Shown: positions 8,398 to 15,189 of the stretch, one piece after another
How the letters are laid out: the number at the start of each line of letters is the position of its first letter
How positions within the stretch are numbered: position 1 is the first letter of the stretch
Origin: an uncultured Sphingomonadaceae bacterium
GTDB lineage: Bacteria > Pseudomonadota > Alphaproteobacteria > Sphingomonadales > Sphingomonadaceae
Length of the DNA: 64,000 nucleotides
Direction of reading: 5' to 3'
Assembly (NCBI GenBank): GCA_947503245.1
Contig: CANNCV010000001.1
Span: forward strand, 371,501-435,500
The notes under the pieces: model-generated
Seen by the model: the letters and a program-made list of their open reading frames with translations, nothing else
What the model was told of the DNA's origin: nothing
The model's database searches: none
Position numbers and translations under genes: made by a program

Positions 8398-10500
8398 TTA
8401 ATCTGATTCGATCAACTTGCCGCCCTGCATGATCAAGATGCGATCAGCAGCATCAATCGTCTCTTGGCGATGAGCGATAATGATGCGGGTGATACCCATA
8501 GATGCGATGGCCGCATTAACGGCCTGTTCGTGCTGTGCATCAAGGTGCGCCGTGCCTTCATCCATAAGGAGAATTTTTGGGCGCCGGTAAAGTGCGCGGG
8601 CCAGCAACACGCGTTGTTTCTGCCCACCGGAAAGCGTAGAACCCATATCGCCAACCAGTGTTTCATATTGCATGGGCATCGCCGCAATATCATGATGGAT
8701 AGAGGCGGCAGCAGCTGCTGCAACAACAAGCTCCATATTCACTTCATCATCGAACAAGGCGATATTGTCCGCCAACGAACCACCAAACAAGCTGTCTTCC
8801 TGCAACACAGCAGCAATTTGGCGGTGAAAGCTCTTATAACCAAAACGGTGCAGTGGCAGACCGTCAATCAGTATTTCGCCATTTTCTGGTTCGACAAGCC
8901 CCAACATGATCTTCAGCAAGGTGGATTTGCCGCCACCAGAAGGACCGGTGATCGCTACATGCTCACCTTGTTCAATCGTTAGGTTTACTCCCTCAAGCAC
9001 CATCGGATCACTCGGTGAATAGCGATAAAATACGTCTTTAAGAGCAATGCTGCCCTTTAATTCTGTTTCAATATCGCTGCCGATTTTGAAACTGCGGTCC
9101 TCATCTGACAAGGCAATATCAGACAAGCGCTCAAGATGCAGCCCGAGCATTTTGAAAGCGATACCTTGATCAATCAGCGCGGCCGATTTGTTGATAAACT
9201 GATTTTTATAAGCGATATAAGCAAAGACCATACCGACACTGAAACCGGCCCCTTCAATCACAAATCCAATGGCAAGCCATATTGTCAGAATGTTCTCCAA
9301 ACCGAAGATCAGCAAATTGGCGCTAGATTGCCATATGCCTATGCGCGCTAGCCTGACGTCGGCATTGACTGCATCTGTTAAGCGAGTCTGCCACAGAGCA
9401 TGGCGCAGCGTCTCGCGGCCAAATAGGCGTAATGTCACCATGCCGCGCAGCGTTTCGATCAAGGTGGTTTGCTCTTTGCCGCTAGTGACAATATTGGCTT
9501 CTTCAGCCTCGCGCTGGAATGAAAAGCTGACGATGCGCACCAGTCCATATGCCGCAAAGGCTATAATCGCGATAAAGGCGAGCAACGGGCTGTAATAGAA
9601 CATCAGGGCAAGTGTGAAGAGAGCCATTGCCCCATCAACCAGAGCCGCAACAGCGCCCTGTGTCAGCAAATTCTGTATCGGGGCAATTGACTGAAAGCGA
9701 GAGAGAATATCGCCAGTATTGCGTTTTTCAAACCATTCAACGGGTAAGCGAAAAAGCCGCCGCGCAATATTGGACGCAAGGGCAAAACCAATATTCGTTC
9801 CCGCATTGAGCAGCACAAAAGATCGCAGCAATGATGCGACAACATTTATAAGAGTGAACAGGCCGAAACCCATTGCCAATACGGTCAGCAAATCATTGTC
9901 AAGCGCAGGCAATGCGTTGTCGATGGCGATCTGCATATAATAAGGCGAGGCGAGTACGAATGCCTGAAGCACGAGACTGAGCATTAGCACTTGGACCAAT
10001 GCGCGTTTCAATCCCGTCATGCTCTGCCATAATTGTGGCAGGCGCAGACGGTCGCGCAATGATTGCTTCTGGAAGTCATTGCTGGGCCGCAGCTCAAGAG
10101 CAACGCCGGTAAAATGGCCGGACAATTCTTCCATCGACATTAAGGTCGTGCGCCCGTCAGGGTTATGGATCAGCGCTTTGCCGCCCTTCACGCTTTCGAG
10201 GACGACATAATGATTCATATCCCAATGTAGTACAGCGGGAACATGCAGGTTTTTAAGCTCTTCCAATGGCAGTTTTACTGCGCGAGGCGTTAGCCCGATC
10301 TGGTCTGCCAGGTTAATCAATGCCCGTAAGGGCGCTCCGCGCAGAGACGGCGCGTAGCGACGGCGCATCGTGCCCAGATCAATATCAAGACCGTGAAAAT
10401 TGGCCACCATAGTGAGGCTGGCTAGGCCGCATTCTGCCACCTCTGTCTGGCGGATAAGGCGGACGCGGCTGCGGGTTAGAAAACCAAGATCAAGGGCCAT
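8398..10500 (-). CDS. Peptidase-containing ABC exporter (C39 family) for double-glycine peptides
   Basis: A 700-residue exporter that cleaves a leader peptide after a GG or GA pair and moves the core across the inner membrane. The N-terminal C39 peptidase has C24 (VAECGLAS), H97 (DMNHYVVL) and D115 (HNPDGR), a complete triad. A six-helix membrane domain spans about 160-440. The ATPase has Walker A (GPSGGGKST), the signature LSGGQKQR and Walker B (ILLMDEGTAHLD). The ATG at 10500 sits 1 bp after the HlyD stop; an upstream TTG at 10533 is less likely. It is the last gene of the operon that encodes the peptides. Confidence 0.95.
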   Translation of the reverse strand: MALDLGFLTRSRVRLIRQTEVAECGLASLTMVANFHGLDIDLGTMRRRYAPSLRGAPLRALINLADQIGLTPRAVKLPLEELKNLHVPAVLHWDMNHYVVLESVKGGKALIHNPDGRTTLMSMEELSGHFTGVALELRPSNDFQKQSLRDRLRLPQLWQSMTGLKRALVQVLMLSLVLQAFVLASPYYMQIAIDNALPALDNDLLTVLAMGFGLFTLINVVASLLRSFVLLNAGTNIGFALASNIARRLFRLPVEWFEKRNTGDILSRFQSIAPIQNLLTQGAVAALVDGAMALFTLALMFYYSPLLAFIAIIAFAAYGLVRIVSFSFQREAEEANIVTSGKEQTTLIETLRGMVTLRLFGRETLRHALWQTRLTDAVNADVRLARIGIWQSSANLLIFGLENILTIWLAIGFVIEGAGFSVGMVFAYIAYKNQFINKSAALIDQGIAFKMLGLHLERLSDIALSDEDRSFKIGSDIETELKGSIALKDVFYRYSPSDPMVLEGVNLTIEQGEHVAITGPSGGGKSTLLKIMLGLVEPENGEILIDGLPLHRFGYKSFHRQIAAVLQEDSLFGGSLADNIALFDDEVNMELVVAAAAAASIHHDIAAMPMQYETLVGDMGSTLSGGQKQRVLLARALYRRPKILLMDEGTAHLDAQHEQAVNAAIASMGITRIIIAHRQETIDAADRILIMQGGKLIESD

Positions 10501-10501
10501 A

Positions 10502-11734
10502 TTATCGCTTCTGTACTGCAAAAAGGGGTTCAAAAAGCCACTCGATCAGTGACTGTTTTTCGGTCACAATGCGAGCGGTGAGTGACATTCCGGGCACCAG
10601 CTTCTCCTGACGGCCAAAAGCGGTTATGTCTGTGGCATCAAGCTCTACGACGACAGGGTAGAGCGCAATCACTGCGCCATTCGCTGCTTGTCGGCTGATC
10701 GGACTGGATGCCACTGTGCGGATTTTGCCCTCAATCGTGCCAAAGCGCTGATAGGGGAAAGCATCAATGGCTAGACGCACCTCTTGTCCCTCCTTTACAA
10801 AACCGATTGCCTGACTGGGTACATTTAGCTCTGCGCGCAATTTTGCACCTTCGGGCACAATAGACATTATGGGAGCTTGTGGCCCGACCCGTTGGCCAGT
10901 GCGAACCGTAAGTGCGGTTACTGTGCCAGCCAAAGGTGCTGACAAGGCGTAAGACCGCGCGCCTTCATTGCCTGCCGCTTGCTGGGCAACCTGCGCGCGC
11001 GATGCTGCGATACTTGCGCTCTGACTCTCTGCCTGGGCAGTAACATTCGCGGCGCTAGTGGAAAGTTCCGCCAAAGTCGCACGGCGCGATGTCAGGCTTT
11101 GCTCAAGTTGCGAGAGCTGTTGCTGGCGGGTAAGAACTGTATCTTCACGCACTTGCATATCACGCTGGCTGATAAAACCGCGGTCTGCGACTGTTTGCGC
11201 ACGCTCCAGATCATCGCGCGCTGAGCGGACCAATGACTGTTGAAGCACTATTTGTGATTGCAGCTGGTCGATTTCTGATCGAATTCCGGCTGCTTGTACT
11301 GATAGCTGGCTGTTCTGTGCCGCCGCAGCACGCCGCGCTGCATTCATTTGAGCAATTAGGCTGGCATCTTGCTGCGCCATTGCCTGCTGCGCCATGGTGG
11401 CGGCAGATTGACCGGAGATACCGTCCTCTTCAGCGCGAACATTGGCAAGTGCTTGGCCTTTAATGACTTCCGCACCGTCCTCGATAAAAATCTCACTGAG
11501 CGTTCCGCTGCGTGTCGGTATGATAGTCGCCACGCCTTTATCAGGGACGATATTCCCGGTAACGGTCTCAACGCGGGAATAGCTGGCAAGCGATAAAAAG
11601 ATAATGGCGATAACCAAGCTACCGAATATCAGATAGCCGATAAGCTGCCATTGAATAGGAACCGCAATTGCGACTTCACCAGACAAGCGGTCCTTTTTTT
11701 GCTGCAATACTTCTGAACGGAATAGCTGTGACAT
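10502..11734 (-). CDS. HlyD-family periplasmic adaptor
   Basis: A 410-residue membrane-fusion protein. One membrane segment lies near residues 30-55 (LIGYLIFGSLVIAIIFLSLA). It is followed by a lipoyl-like half (GTLSEIFIEDGAEVIKGQ), a long coiled coil rich in Ala and Gln (about 110-270), the second lipoyl half (SAPLAGTVTAL) and a beta-barrel domain. It links the ABC exporter to an outer-membrane channel. No TolC homologue is in the window, so one must be encoded elsewhere. It stands directly upstream of the exporter in the same operon. Confidence 0.92.
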   Translation of the reverse strand: MSQLFRSEVLQQKKDRLSGEVAIAVPIQWQLIGYLIFGSLVIAIIFLSLASYSRVETVTGNIVPDKGVATIIPTRSGTLSEIFIEDGAEVIKGQALANVRAEEDGISGQSAATMAQQAMAQQDASLIAQMNAARRAAAAQNSQLSVQAAGIRSEIDQLQSQIVLQQSLVRSARDDLERAQTVADRGFISQRDMQVREDTVLTRQQQLSQLEQSLTSRRATLAELSTSAANVTAQAESQSASIAASRAQVAQQAAGNEGARSYALSAPLAGTVTALTVRTGQRVGPQAPIMSIVPEGAKLRAELNVPSQAIGFVKEGQEVRLAIDAFPYQRFGTIEGKIRTVASSPISRQAANGAVIALYPVVVELDATDITAFGRQEKLVPGMSLTARIVTEKQSLIEWLFEPLFAVQKR

Positions 11735-11843
11735 GAAGGCACATGCTCCCTAACGATGGTTAAACTCTCACCATTCTATAGAGCGTTAAGGGAGGCGATT
11801 ATAATAGTGCAGATGGGTTAGGGACTGAAGACAAAGCGGCCTT

Positions 11844-12179
11844 TTAAAAACGCAAGGCATGGCCTAGCATATGGCCGGCATTATAGGCTGTGCTCCAGAT
11901 TATACATATAATACCCCAAAATACTTCAAGAGTATGATTCTGCAAAATTAATATTGAAAGGAAAATATATAAAAAAATTGCGAAATATTCTTCATCAATA
12001 GAAAAAGCATTGATTCCGGAAAAGTGCTTTGAACCAAATATAATTATGACAACATTCATGAAAATAAATACAAAAATAGTATAAAATTCTGAATATTTAT
12101 TAATTACTAACATACTAATAGATAACAATGTTGTAAATAACAACAAAATATGTAATTTATCGTAATCAATATTATACAT
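11844..12179 (-). CDS. Small membrane protein with a C-terminal copy of a neighbouring peptide
   Basis: A 111-residue, AT-rich protein with about four hydrophobic segments (LHILLLFTTLLSISMLV, IFVFIFMNVVIIIFG, FAIFLYIFLSILIL and a last one). The C-terminal residues TAYNAGHMLGHALR match TAYNAGYMLGKSIR at the end of the peptide encoded just upstream (12233-12394). The DNA of this stretch is also similar, 25 of 30 bases. A membrane protein next to bacteriocin genes is often an immunity protein, and a copied segment could serve in recognition. Both are inferences. It lies between the peptides and the exporter genes. Confidence 0.6.
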   Translation of the reverse strand: MYNIDYDKLHILLLFTTLLSISMLVINKYSEFYTIFVFIFMNVVIIIFGSKHFSGINAFSIDEEYFAIFLYIFLSILILQNHTLEVFWGIICIIWSTAYNAGHMLGHALRF

Positions 12180-12197
12180 AATTCAAACCTTTTAAAT

Positions 12198-12223
12198 ATT
12201 GCACCACCAAAAGGTGGTGCAAT
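12198..12223 (-). terminator. Perfect 11-bp hairpin after peptide H
   Basis: ATTGCACCACC and GGTGGTGCAAT are separated by AAAA, just downstream of the stop of the peptide gene at 12233. On the minus strand the stem is followed by ATATTTAAAA, a weak U-tract. It may be a partial terminator or an mRNA-stabilising 3' end that raises peptide yield over the genes for the membrane protein and exporter. Confidence 0.55.
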
Positions 12224-12232
12224 ATAAATAAA

Positions 12233-12394
12233 TCAAAAGAAGGCATTTCTAATTGATTTGCCTAACATATAGCCTGCGTTATAAGCTGTTTCTATAATAG
12301 CTTGACCAGCTTCTCCTACAGCGCTGATGGCATCACCAAATTCTCCAGCGCCATTTACGTATTCAACTTCATCAAAGTTCAATTCCTGAATCAT
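12233..12394 (-). CDS. Double-glycine-type leader peptide H (bacteriocin-like)
   Basis: A 53-residue peptide. The leader carries the usual pattern of acidic and hydrophobic residues (LNFDEVEYV) and ends NGA, a GG-variant cleavage site. The predicted core of about 37 residues starts GEFGDAISAVGEAG, contains spaced Gly/Ala residues suited to helix packing, and ends TAYNAGYMLGKSIRNAFF. AAGGAAA stands at good distance before the ATG. Short amphipathic helical cores of this kind are typical of class II bacteriocins. The activity itself is inferred. Confidence 0.75.
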   Translation of the reverse strand: MIQELNFDEVEYVNGAGEFGDAISAVGEAGQAIIETAYNAGYMLGKSIRNAFF

Positions 12395-12417
12395 ATTAAT
12401 TTCCTTACGTAATATAA

Positions 12418-12612
12418 CTACTTGGTTTGACTTTCATTGCCGCTGACGCCGTCAATAACACCAGCAATTACAGCAATGCCCAAAATAGCGACGGCTGCAC
12501 CTGCCAGCAAAATTCCAGGTCCAAAAGCACCATTAACTTCATCGATTTCTTCGAAAGATAATTCTTGAACTTGGTTAGGTAATTCAAATTCATCATGCTT
12601 CATATACGTCAT
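12418..12612 (-). CDS. Double-glycine-type leader peptide G (hydrophobic, Gly-rich)
   Basis: A 64-residue peptide. Among several in-frame starts, the ATG at 12612 has GGAG seven bases upstream. The leader contains VQELSFEEIDEVNGA and should be cut after GA. The core starts FGPGILLAGAAVAILG, is a long hydrophobic Gly/Ala-rich segment able to span a membrane, and ends in a polar tail (DGVSGNESQTK). Such glycine-zipper segments occur in pore-forming bacteriocins and in the CdzC/D proteins of Caulobacter. The comparison is by pattern, not by sequence match. Confidence 0.75.
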   Translation of the reverse strand: MTYMKHDEFELPNQVQELSFEEIDEVNGAFGPGILLAGAAVAILGIAVIAGVIDGVSGNESQTK

Positions 12613-12773
12613 TTTCATTCTCCATGAGTTGGTGCCGGCGCGGGTAACCGGCAATATTCTCCCGCTTTCCGAAGCGCGGTATTGCACCTCGAAATCTCTT
12701 TCTCTGTCAGACGCGTTTGCGCGCCTGAGAGACTATTATTTTGTGAAAGCCCTTTGAGGCTGCGCCTTTAGCC

Positions 12774-12950
12774 TCAGGATATATGATCCTGGATAAAGCT
12801 CACTACGTTGCCAACAGTCGCAGCTGTTTTGTCAGAGGCTCCAAGTGATTTAGCGGTAAGAAAACCTGCTACAAATCCGCTCCTGCCTGCGCCGTTAACA
12901 GCTTCGATTTCGTGTGAATCGAGCGTCGCAATATTTGCTTGGTCGTTCAT
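12774..12950 (-). CDS. Double-glycine-type leader peptide F
   Basis: A 58-residue peptide. The leader is acidic (ATLDSHEIEAV) and ends NGA. The core starts GRSGFVAGFLTAKSLGASDK and continues with a mixed helix to QDHIS. GGAGAAG precedes the start at good spacing. The ATG overlaps the stop of peptide E as ATGA, so E and F are translationally coupled, an arrangement typical of two-peptide bacteriocins. A GAGGCT/AGCCTC hairpin overlaps the stop. Confidence 0.72.
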   Translation of the reverse strand: MNDQANIATLDSHEIEAVNGAGRSGFVAGFLTAKSLGASDKTAATVGNVVSFIQDHIS

Positions 12951-13084
12951 AGTGAAACTTCTCCTTGTGTCTCTTGCAGTTTCTCCGCTTCTTTACCGAT
13001 ATAAACTACGATCAGTGGAAGTGCTCCAAAGGGAACGCCGCCGGACACCAGTTCAATATTCTCGTTGTCAATTTCTTTAATCAT
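12947..13084 (-). CDS. Double-glycine leader peptide E
   Basis: A 45-residue peptide with a canonical leader (MIKEIDNENIELVSGG). The core starts VPFGALPLIVVYIGKEAEK and ends in a polar, Glu-rich tail. GGGAG precedes the ATG. The leader is very like that of peptide D, but the cores differ, as is usual for peptides sharing one exporter. The stop overlaps the start of peptide F, suggesting equal production of the two. Confidence 0.75.
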   Translation of the reverse strand: MIKEIDNENIELVSGGVPFGALPLIVVYIGKEAEKLQETQGEVSL

Positions 13085-13097
13085 CTGTTTTCTCCCT

Positions 13098-13244
13098 TTA
13101 AAAGTTAAGCGACAAAGTTGGCATTTGTACGATAGGTCCGCCATTTTCGTGATGAACTGGGTCGGTGCACGTGCCACCATCTGGGCGTTGTGTTACGCCG
13201 CCTGTCACTAGGTCGATATTCTGATTTTCAATTTCTTTGATCAT
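13098..13244 (-). CDS. Double-glycine leader peptide D (TCTDP core)
   Basis: A 48-residue peptide with the leader MIKEIENQNIDLVTGG. The core of 32 residues, starting VTQRPDGGTCTDPVHHENGG, is hydrophilic, has one Cys and ends MPTLSLNF. AAGGA is seven bases before the ATG; another ATG two codons upstream is too close to it. The core shares short motifs with peptide B (CT-D/E-P, GGP, PTLS). A single Cys would allow a disulfide-linked dimer or a modification, but no modifying enzyme is seen nearby. Confidence 0.75.
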   Translation of the reverse strand: MIKEIENQNIDLVTGGVTQRPDGGTCTDPVHHENGGPIVQMPTLSLNF

Positions 13245-13269
13245 TTTCATTTCCTTTTTGTTTTAAGAT

Positions 13270-13306
13270 GTGGTGCGCTCCCGTTCATTGTCCGGGAACG
13301 CACCAC
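13270..13306 (-). terminator. Long hairpin between peptide genes C and D
   Basis: TGGTGCGCTCCCG and CGGGAACGCACCA form a 13-bp stem with one mismatch and a nine-base loop. On the minus strand it is followed by TCTTAAAA rather than a clean U-run. It divides the peptide operon and may act as an attenuator or as an RNA-processing signal that sets different levels for the peptides on either side. Confidence 0.55.
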
Positions 13307-13313
13307 CGGGGGG

Positions 13314-13490
13314 TTAGTATTTTGGGACTAAAGTCATGCCGCGCTGGAGACTGTCGAGGGTTAGCTCCTCAGACATATTTGCCAGGCCGGTATAAACTTC
13401 AAACTTAGGTTGGTCAGGCAGCCCAGCCGTGCCGTCGCATATTGCTGCGACTTCGCTGTTCTGTATCTGTATCAACCCTGCATTTGGCAT
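13314..13490 (-). CDS. Small peptide C of the cluster, without a clear GG leader
   Basis: A 58-residue frame starting 22 bp after peptide B, with AAGG upstream. The N-terminal part resembles a leader (LIQIQNSEVAAI) but the expected GG is replaced by CDGT. An internal ATG preceded by an open stretch would give a 20-residue product beginning MSEELTLDSLQRG, so the true start is uncertain. It could be a degenerate substrate peptide or an accessory protein. No family is recognised. Confidence 0.5.
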   Translation of the reverse strand: MPNAGLIQIQNSEVAAICDGTAGLPDQPKFEVYTGLANMSEELTLDSLQRGMTLVPKY

Positions 13491-13511
13491 ATCCCGTGCC
13501 TTTTCAGAAAA

Positions 13512-13682
13512 TCAGAAAAAGCGGCCAAAATTGACTTGCAGAGGGCCACCCTGCTCCATGCTCAGGGTTGGGCGTGTTGGGATGCGCGGCTCAGTACAAC
13601 CTTCGCCATGTGGCCCTTCAATTACACCGCCAGAAACAATCTGTGTTTCGGTTAGGTTCAATTCTGTGATTTCATATGTCAT
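13512..13682 (-). CDS. Double-glycine leader peptide B (GCTEP core)
   Basis: A 56-residue peptide. The leader MTYEITELNLTETQIVSGG is typical. The core starts VIEGPHGEGCTEPRIPTR, then PTLSMEQGGPLQVNFGRFF: hydrophilic, one Cys, several Pro. AAGGAG stands eight bases before the ATG. The core shares CT-D/E-P, PTLS and GGP motifs with peptide D, with the last two in swapped order. Confidence 0.75.
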   Translation of the reverse strand: MTYEITELNLTETQIVSGGVIEGPHGEGCTEPRIPTRPTLSMEQGGPLQVNFGRFF

Positions 13683-13726
13683 TGATATTCTCCTTATACA
13701 TCGTGATGAAAGTCTATGCTTACGGC

Positions 13727-13900
13727 CTAGACGCCGCCGTACATGCGGATTCTACGCAGTTGATCCAATATGACTGGATCAATACCGTTATCTGGTTTTT
13801 GAGGAGGAAGATGAGGCCCAAAGCCATCAACATTCCCGCCATTTACCAAATTACATTCTGTTTCACTTATGCGTGTGATTTGATGATTTATGGTACTCAT
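13727..13900 (-). CDS. Double-glycine leader peptide A, first gene of the operon
   Basis: A 57-residue peptide. The start is one of two adjacent ATG codons behind AGGAGG; the second, at 13900, has the better spacing. The leader ends ETECNLVNGG. The core begins NVDGFGPHLPPQKPDNGIDP and ends in a basic helix-like stretch (LDQLRRIRMYGGV). It is the promoter-proximal gene of a run of genes on the minus strand that ends with the exporter, and it faces the response regulator gene across about 290 bp. Confidence 0.72.
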   Translation of the reverse strand: MSTINHQITRISETECNLVNGGNVDGFGPHLPPQKPDNGIDPVILDQLRRIRMYGGV

Positions 13901-14024
13901 CATTTCCTCCTCTTTGGTTTTGCAATCAGCGTGCTGCCGATGACCAAAGAATTGCAGAAAAGAAAAATTAAACAATAGTTACAATGACTTAAGAGATATA
14001 TATTAATTGATTCGAGCTAGGCTA

Positions 14025-14040
14025 ATCAGTCTAAACTGAT
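14025..14040. promoter_or_regulatory. Palindrome in the divergent promoter region
   Basis: ATCAGT-CTAA-ACTGAT is a perfect inverted repeat. GCTAATCA overlaps its left side and recurs at 14072-14079. These lie between peptide A and the response regulator gene, so they are candidate binding sites for that LuxR-type regulator. No consensus is known to me, so the role is inferred from position and symmetry. Confidence 0.35.
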
Positions 14041-14192
14041 CGAACTAAGACAGTTGGGCTGGCTCGATGGAGCTAATCAATCCTGCTTAAATGATCTGTG
14101 CTAACCCGATGCAGCTAGTGCAGCTGTTCGCAAACGCCCTTTAGTCTGAATGTGCTATAGGATATCGCCTGTATCGGTGGGTATATTGCTGC

Positions 14193-14861
14193 ATGGACAA
14201 TCATATAGTGAGGCTGCACAGTCAGCATTTTAAAATGGCAGATAAAATAACCAGAATGATAGTTGCGGATGATCATCCAATATTCCGGGATGGCGTCTCG
14301 GCGATATTGAATGAAATCGATCCTGAGGTGGCGATAGAACATGCCGGGACATATGAAGAAATGATGGAAGCCGCTGTGAAAGGATCCAGCCCATCACTGT
14401 TTCTGCTTGATCTGCGGTTCCCGGGGATGGATATTGACACTGCCGTACCGCAATTGCGACGGAAGTTCCCGCTCGCATCTATAGTCATTATTTCTATGGC
14501 GGACGATCGGCGATCAACCGATCATATTATGGAGGTTGGTGTTGACGGCTTTATCAGTAAGGCCGCCACCCAAGAACAGATACATGATGGAATTGCAGCC
14601 GTTATGCGCGGTGAATTTGTTAATGTCAGTGTAGCTGGTGGCCTTGCAGCGTCTACTTCGGTATCGCAATTTTCCAGACTGACACCGCGTCAGATGGATG
14701 TGCTGCGCGGCATTGCCGAAGGACATTCGAATAAGCAGATTGCCAGAGATCTTGGCATTTCCCCCTTCACGGTACGCATCCATGTCTCTGCCCTTTTGAG
14801 GGAGCTAAAAGTTGATAGCCGAACAGCAGCTGCTGCACTTGCTATGAAATATGGTGTTTAG
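14193..14861 (+). CDS. NarL/LuxR-family response regulator
   Basis: A 222-residue response regulator. The receiver domain has the acidic pocket (VADDH), the phospho-acceptor D73 (LLDLRFPG) and the conserved Lys of FISKAAT. The C-terminal LuxR HTH spans about 157-205 ([22 protein letters not shown]). A second start at 14235 (MADKITRM) is equally plausible because neither has a clear ribosome-binding site. It is divergent from the peptide operon and convergent with the gene pair peptide I and the CHASE2 kinase, which probably phosphorylates it. Confidence 0.9.
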   Translation: MDNHIVRLHSQHFKMADKITRMIVADDHPIFRDGVSAILNEIDPEVAIEHAGTYEEMMEAAVKGSSPSLFLLDLRFPGMDIDTAVPQLRRKFPLASIVIISMADDRRSTDHIMEVGVDGFISKAATQEQIHDGIAAVMRGEFVNVSVAGGLAASTSVSQFSRLTPRQMDVLRGIAEGHSNKQIARDLGISPFTVRIHVSALLRELKVDSRTAAAALAMKYGV

Positions 14862-14890
14862 CGGGTTTTTAAAAAAGCTTTTGGACAAAA

Positions 14891-14915
14891 AAAGGGCCGC
14901 AATTTGCGGCCCTTT
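14891..14915. terminator. Rho-independent terminator (bidirectional)
   Basis: AAAGGGCCGC and GCGGCCCTTT form a perfect 10-bp stem around AATTT, flanked by A-rich DNA on the left and TTCTT on the right. It lies between the converging response regulator gene and peptide I gene and can end transcripts from both. Confidence 0.85.
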
Positions 14916-14926
14916 CTTATGATTGT

Positions 14927-15055
14927 TTAATTCTCTGAAGAGGGATCAAATTGAGTCCAAGGACCTGGCTCCCAGAATTCATCGCATAAGATCCACAAGC
15001 CGCCAGCTACGGTCTCTATTTCATCCAACGATAATGTCTCAATATCACTTTTCAT
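14927..15055 (-). CDS. Double-glycine leader peptide I, Trp-rich core
   Basis: A 42-residue peptide outside the main operon, 134 bp downstream of the kinase gene on the same strand. The leader is MKSDIETLSLDEIETVAGG. The core of 23 residues starts LWILCDEFWEPGPWTQFD: acidic, with three Trp, one Cys and two Pro. GGGGAG precedes the ATG by nine bases. Short secreted peptides next to a sensor kinase can serve as pheromones, so an autoinducer role is one option; an antibacterial one is another. Confidence 0.68.
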   Translation of the reverse strand: MKSDIETLSLDEIETVAGGLWILCDEFWEPGPWTQFDPSSEN

Positions 15056-15189
15056 CTATTCATACTCCCCGTTCTTAGTTTTAATTTGTCGGCCAGACCG
15101 ACAAGAATTGTTATGTACGAAAATGTGGCTCTAAACATTAGCTAAGATGTGCTAGATATTATGTGCTGCGTGTAAAAGACCGGCTCTGT

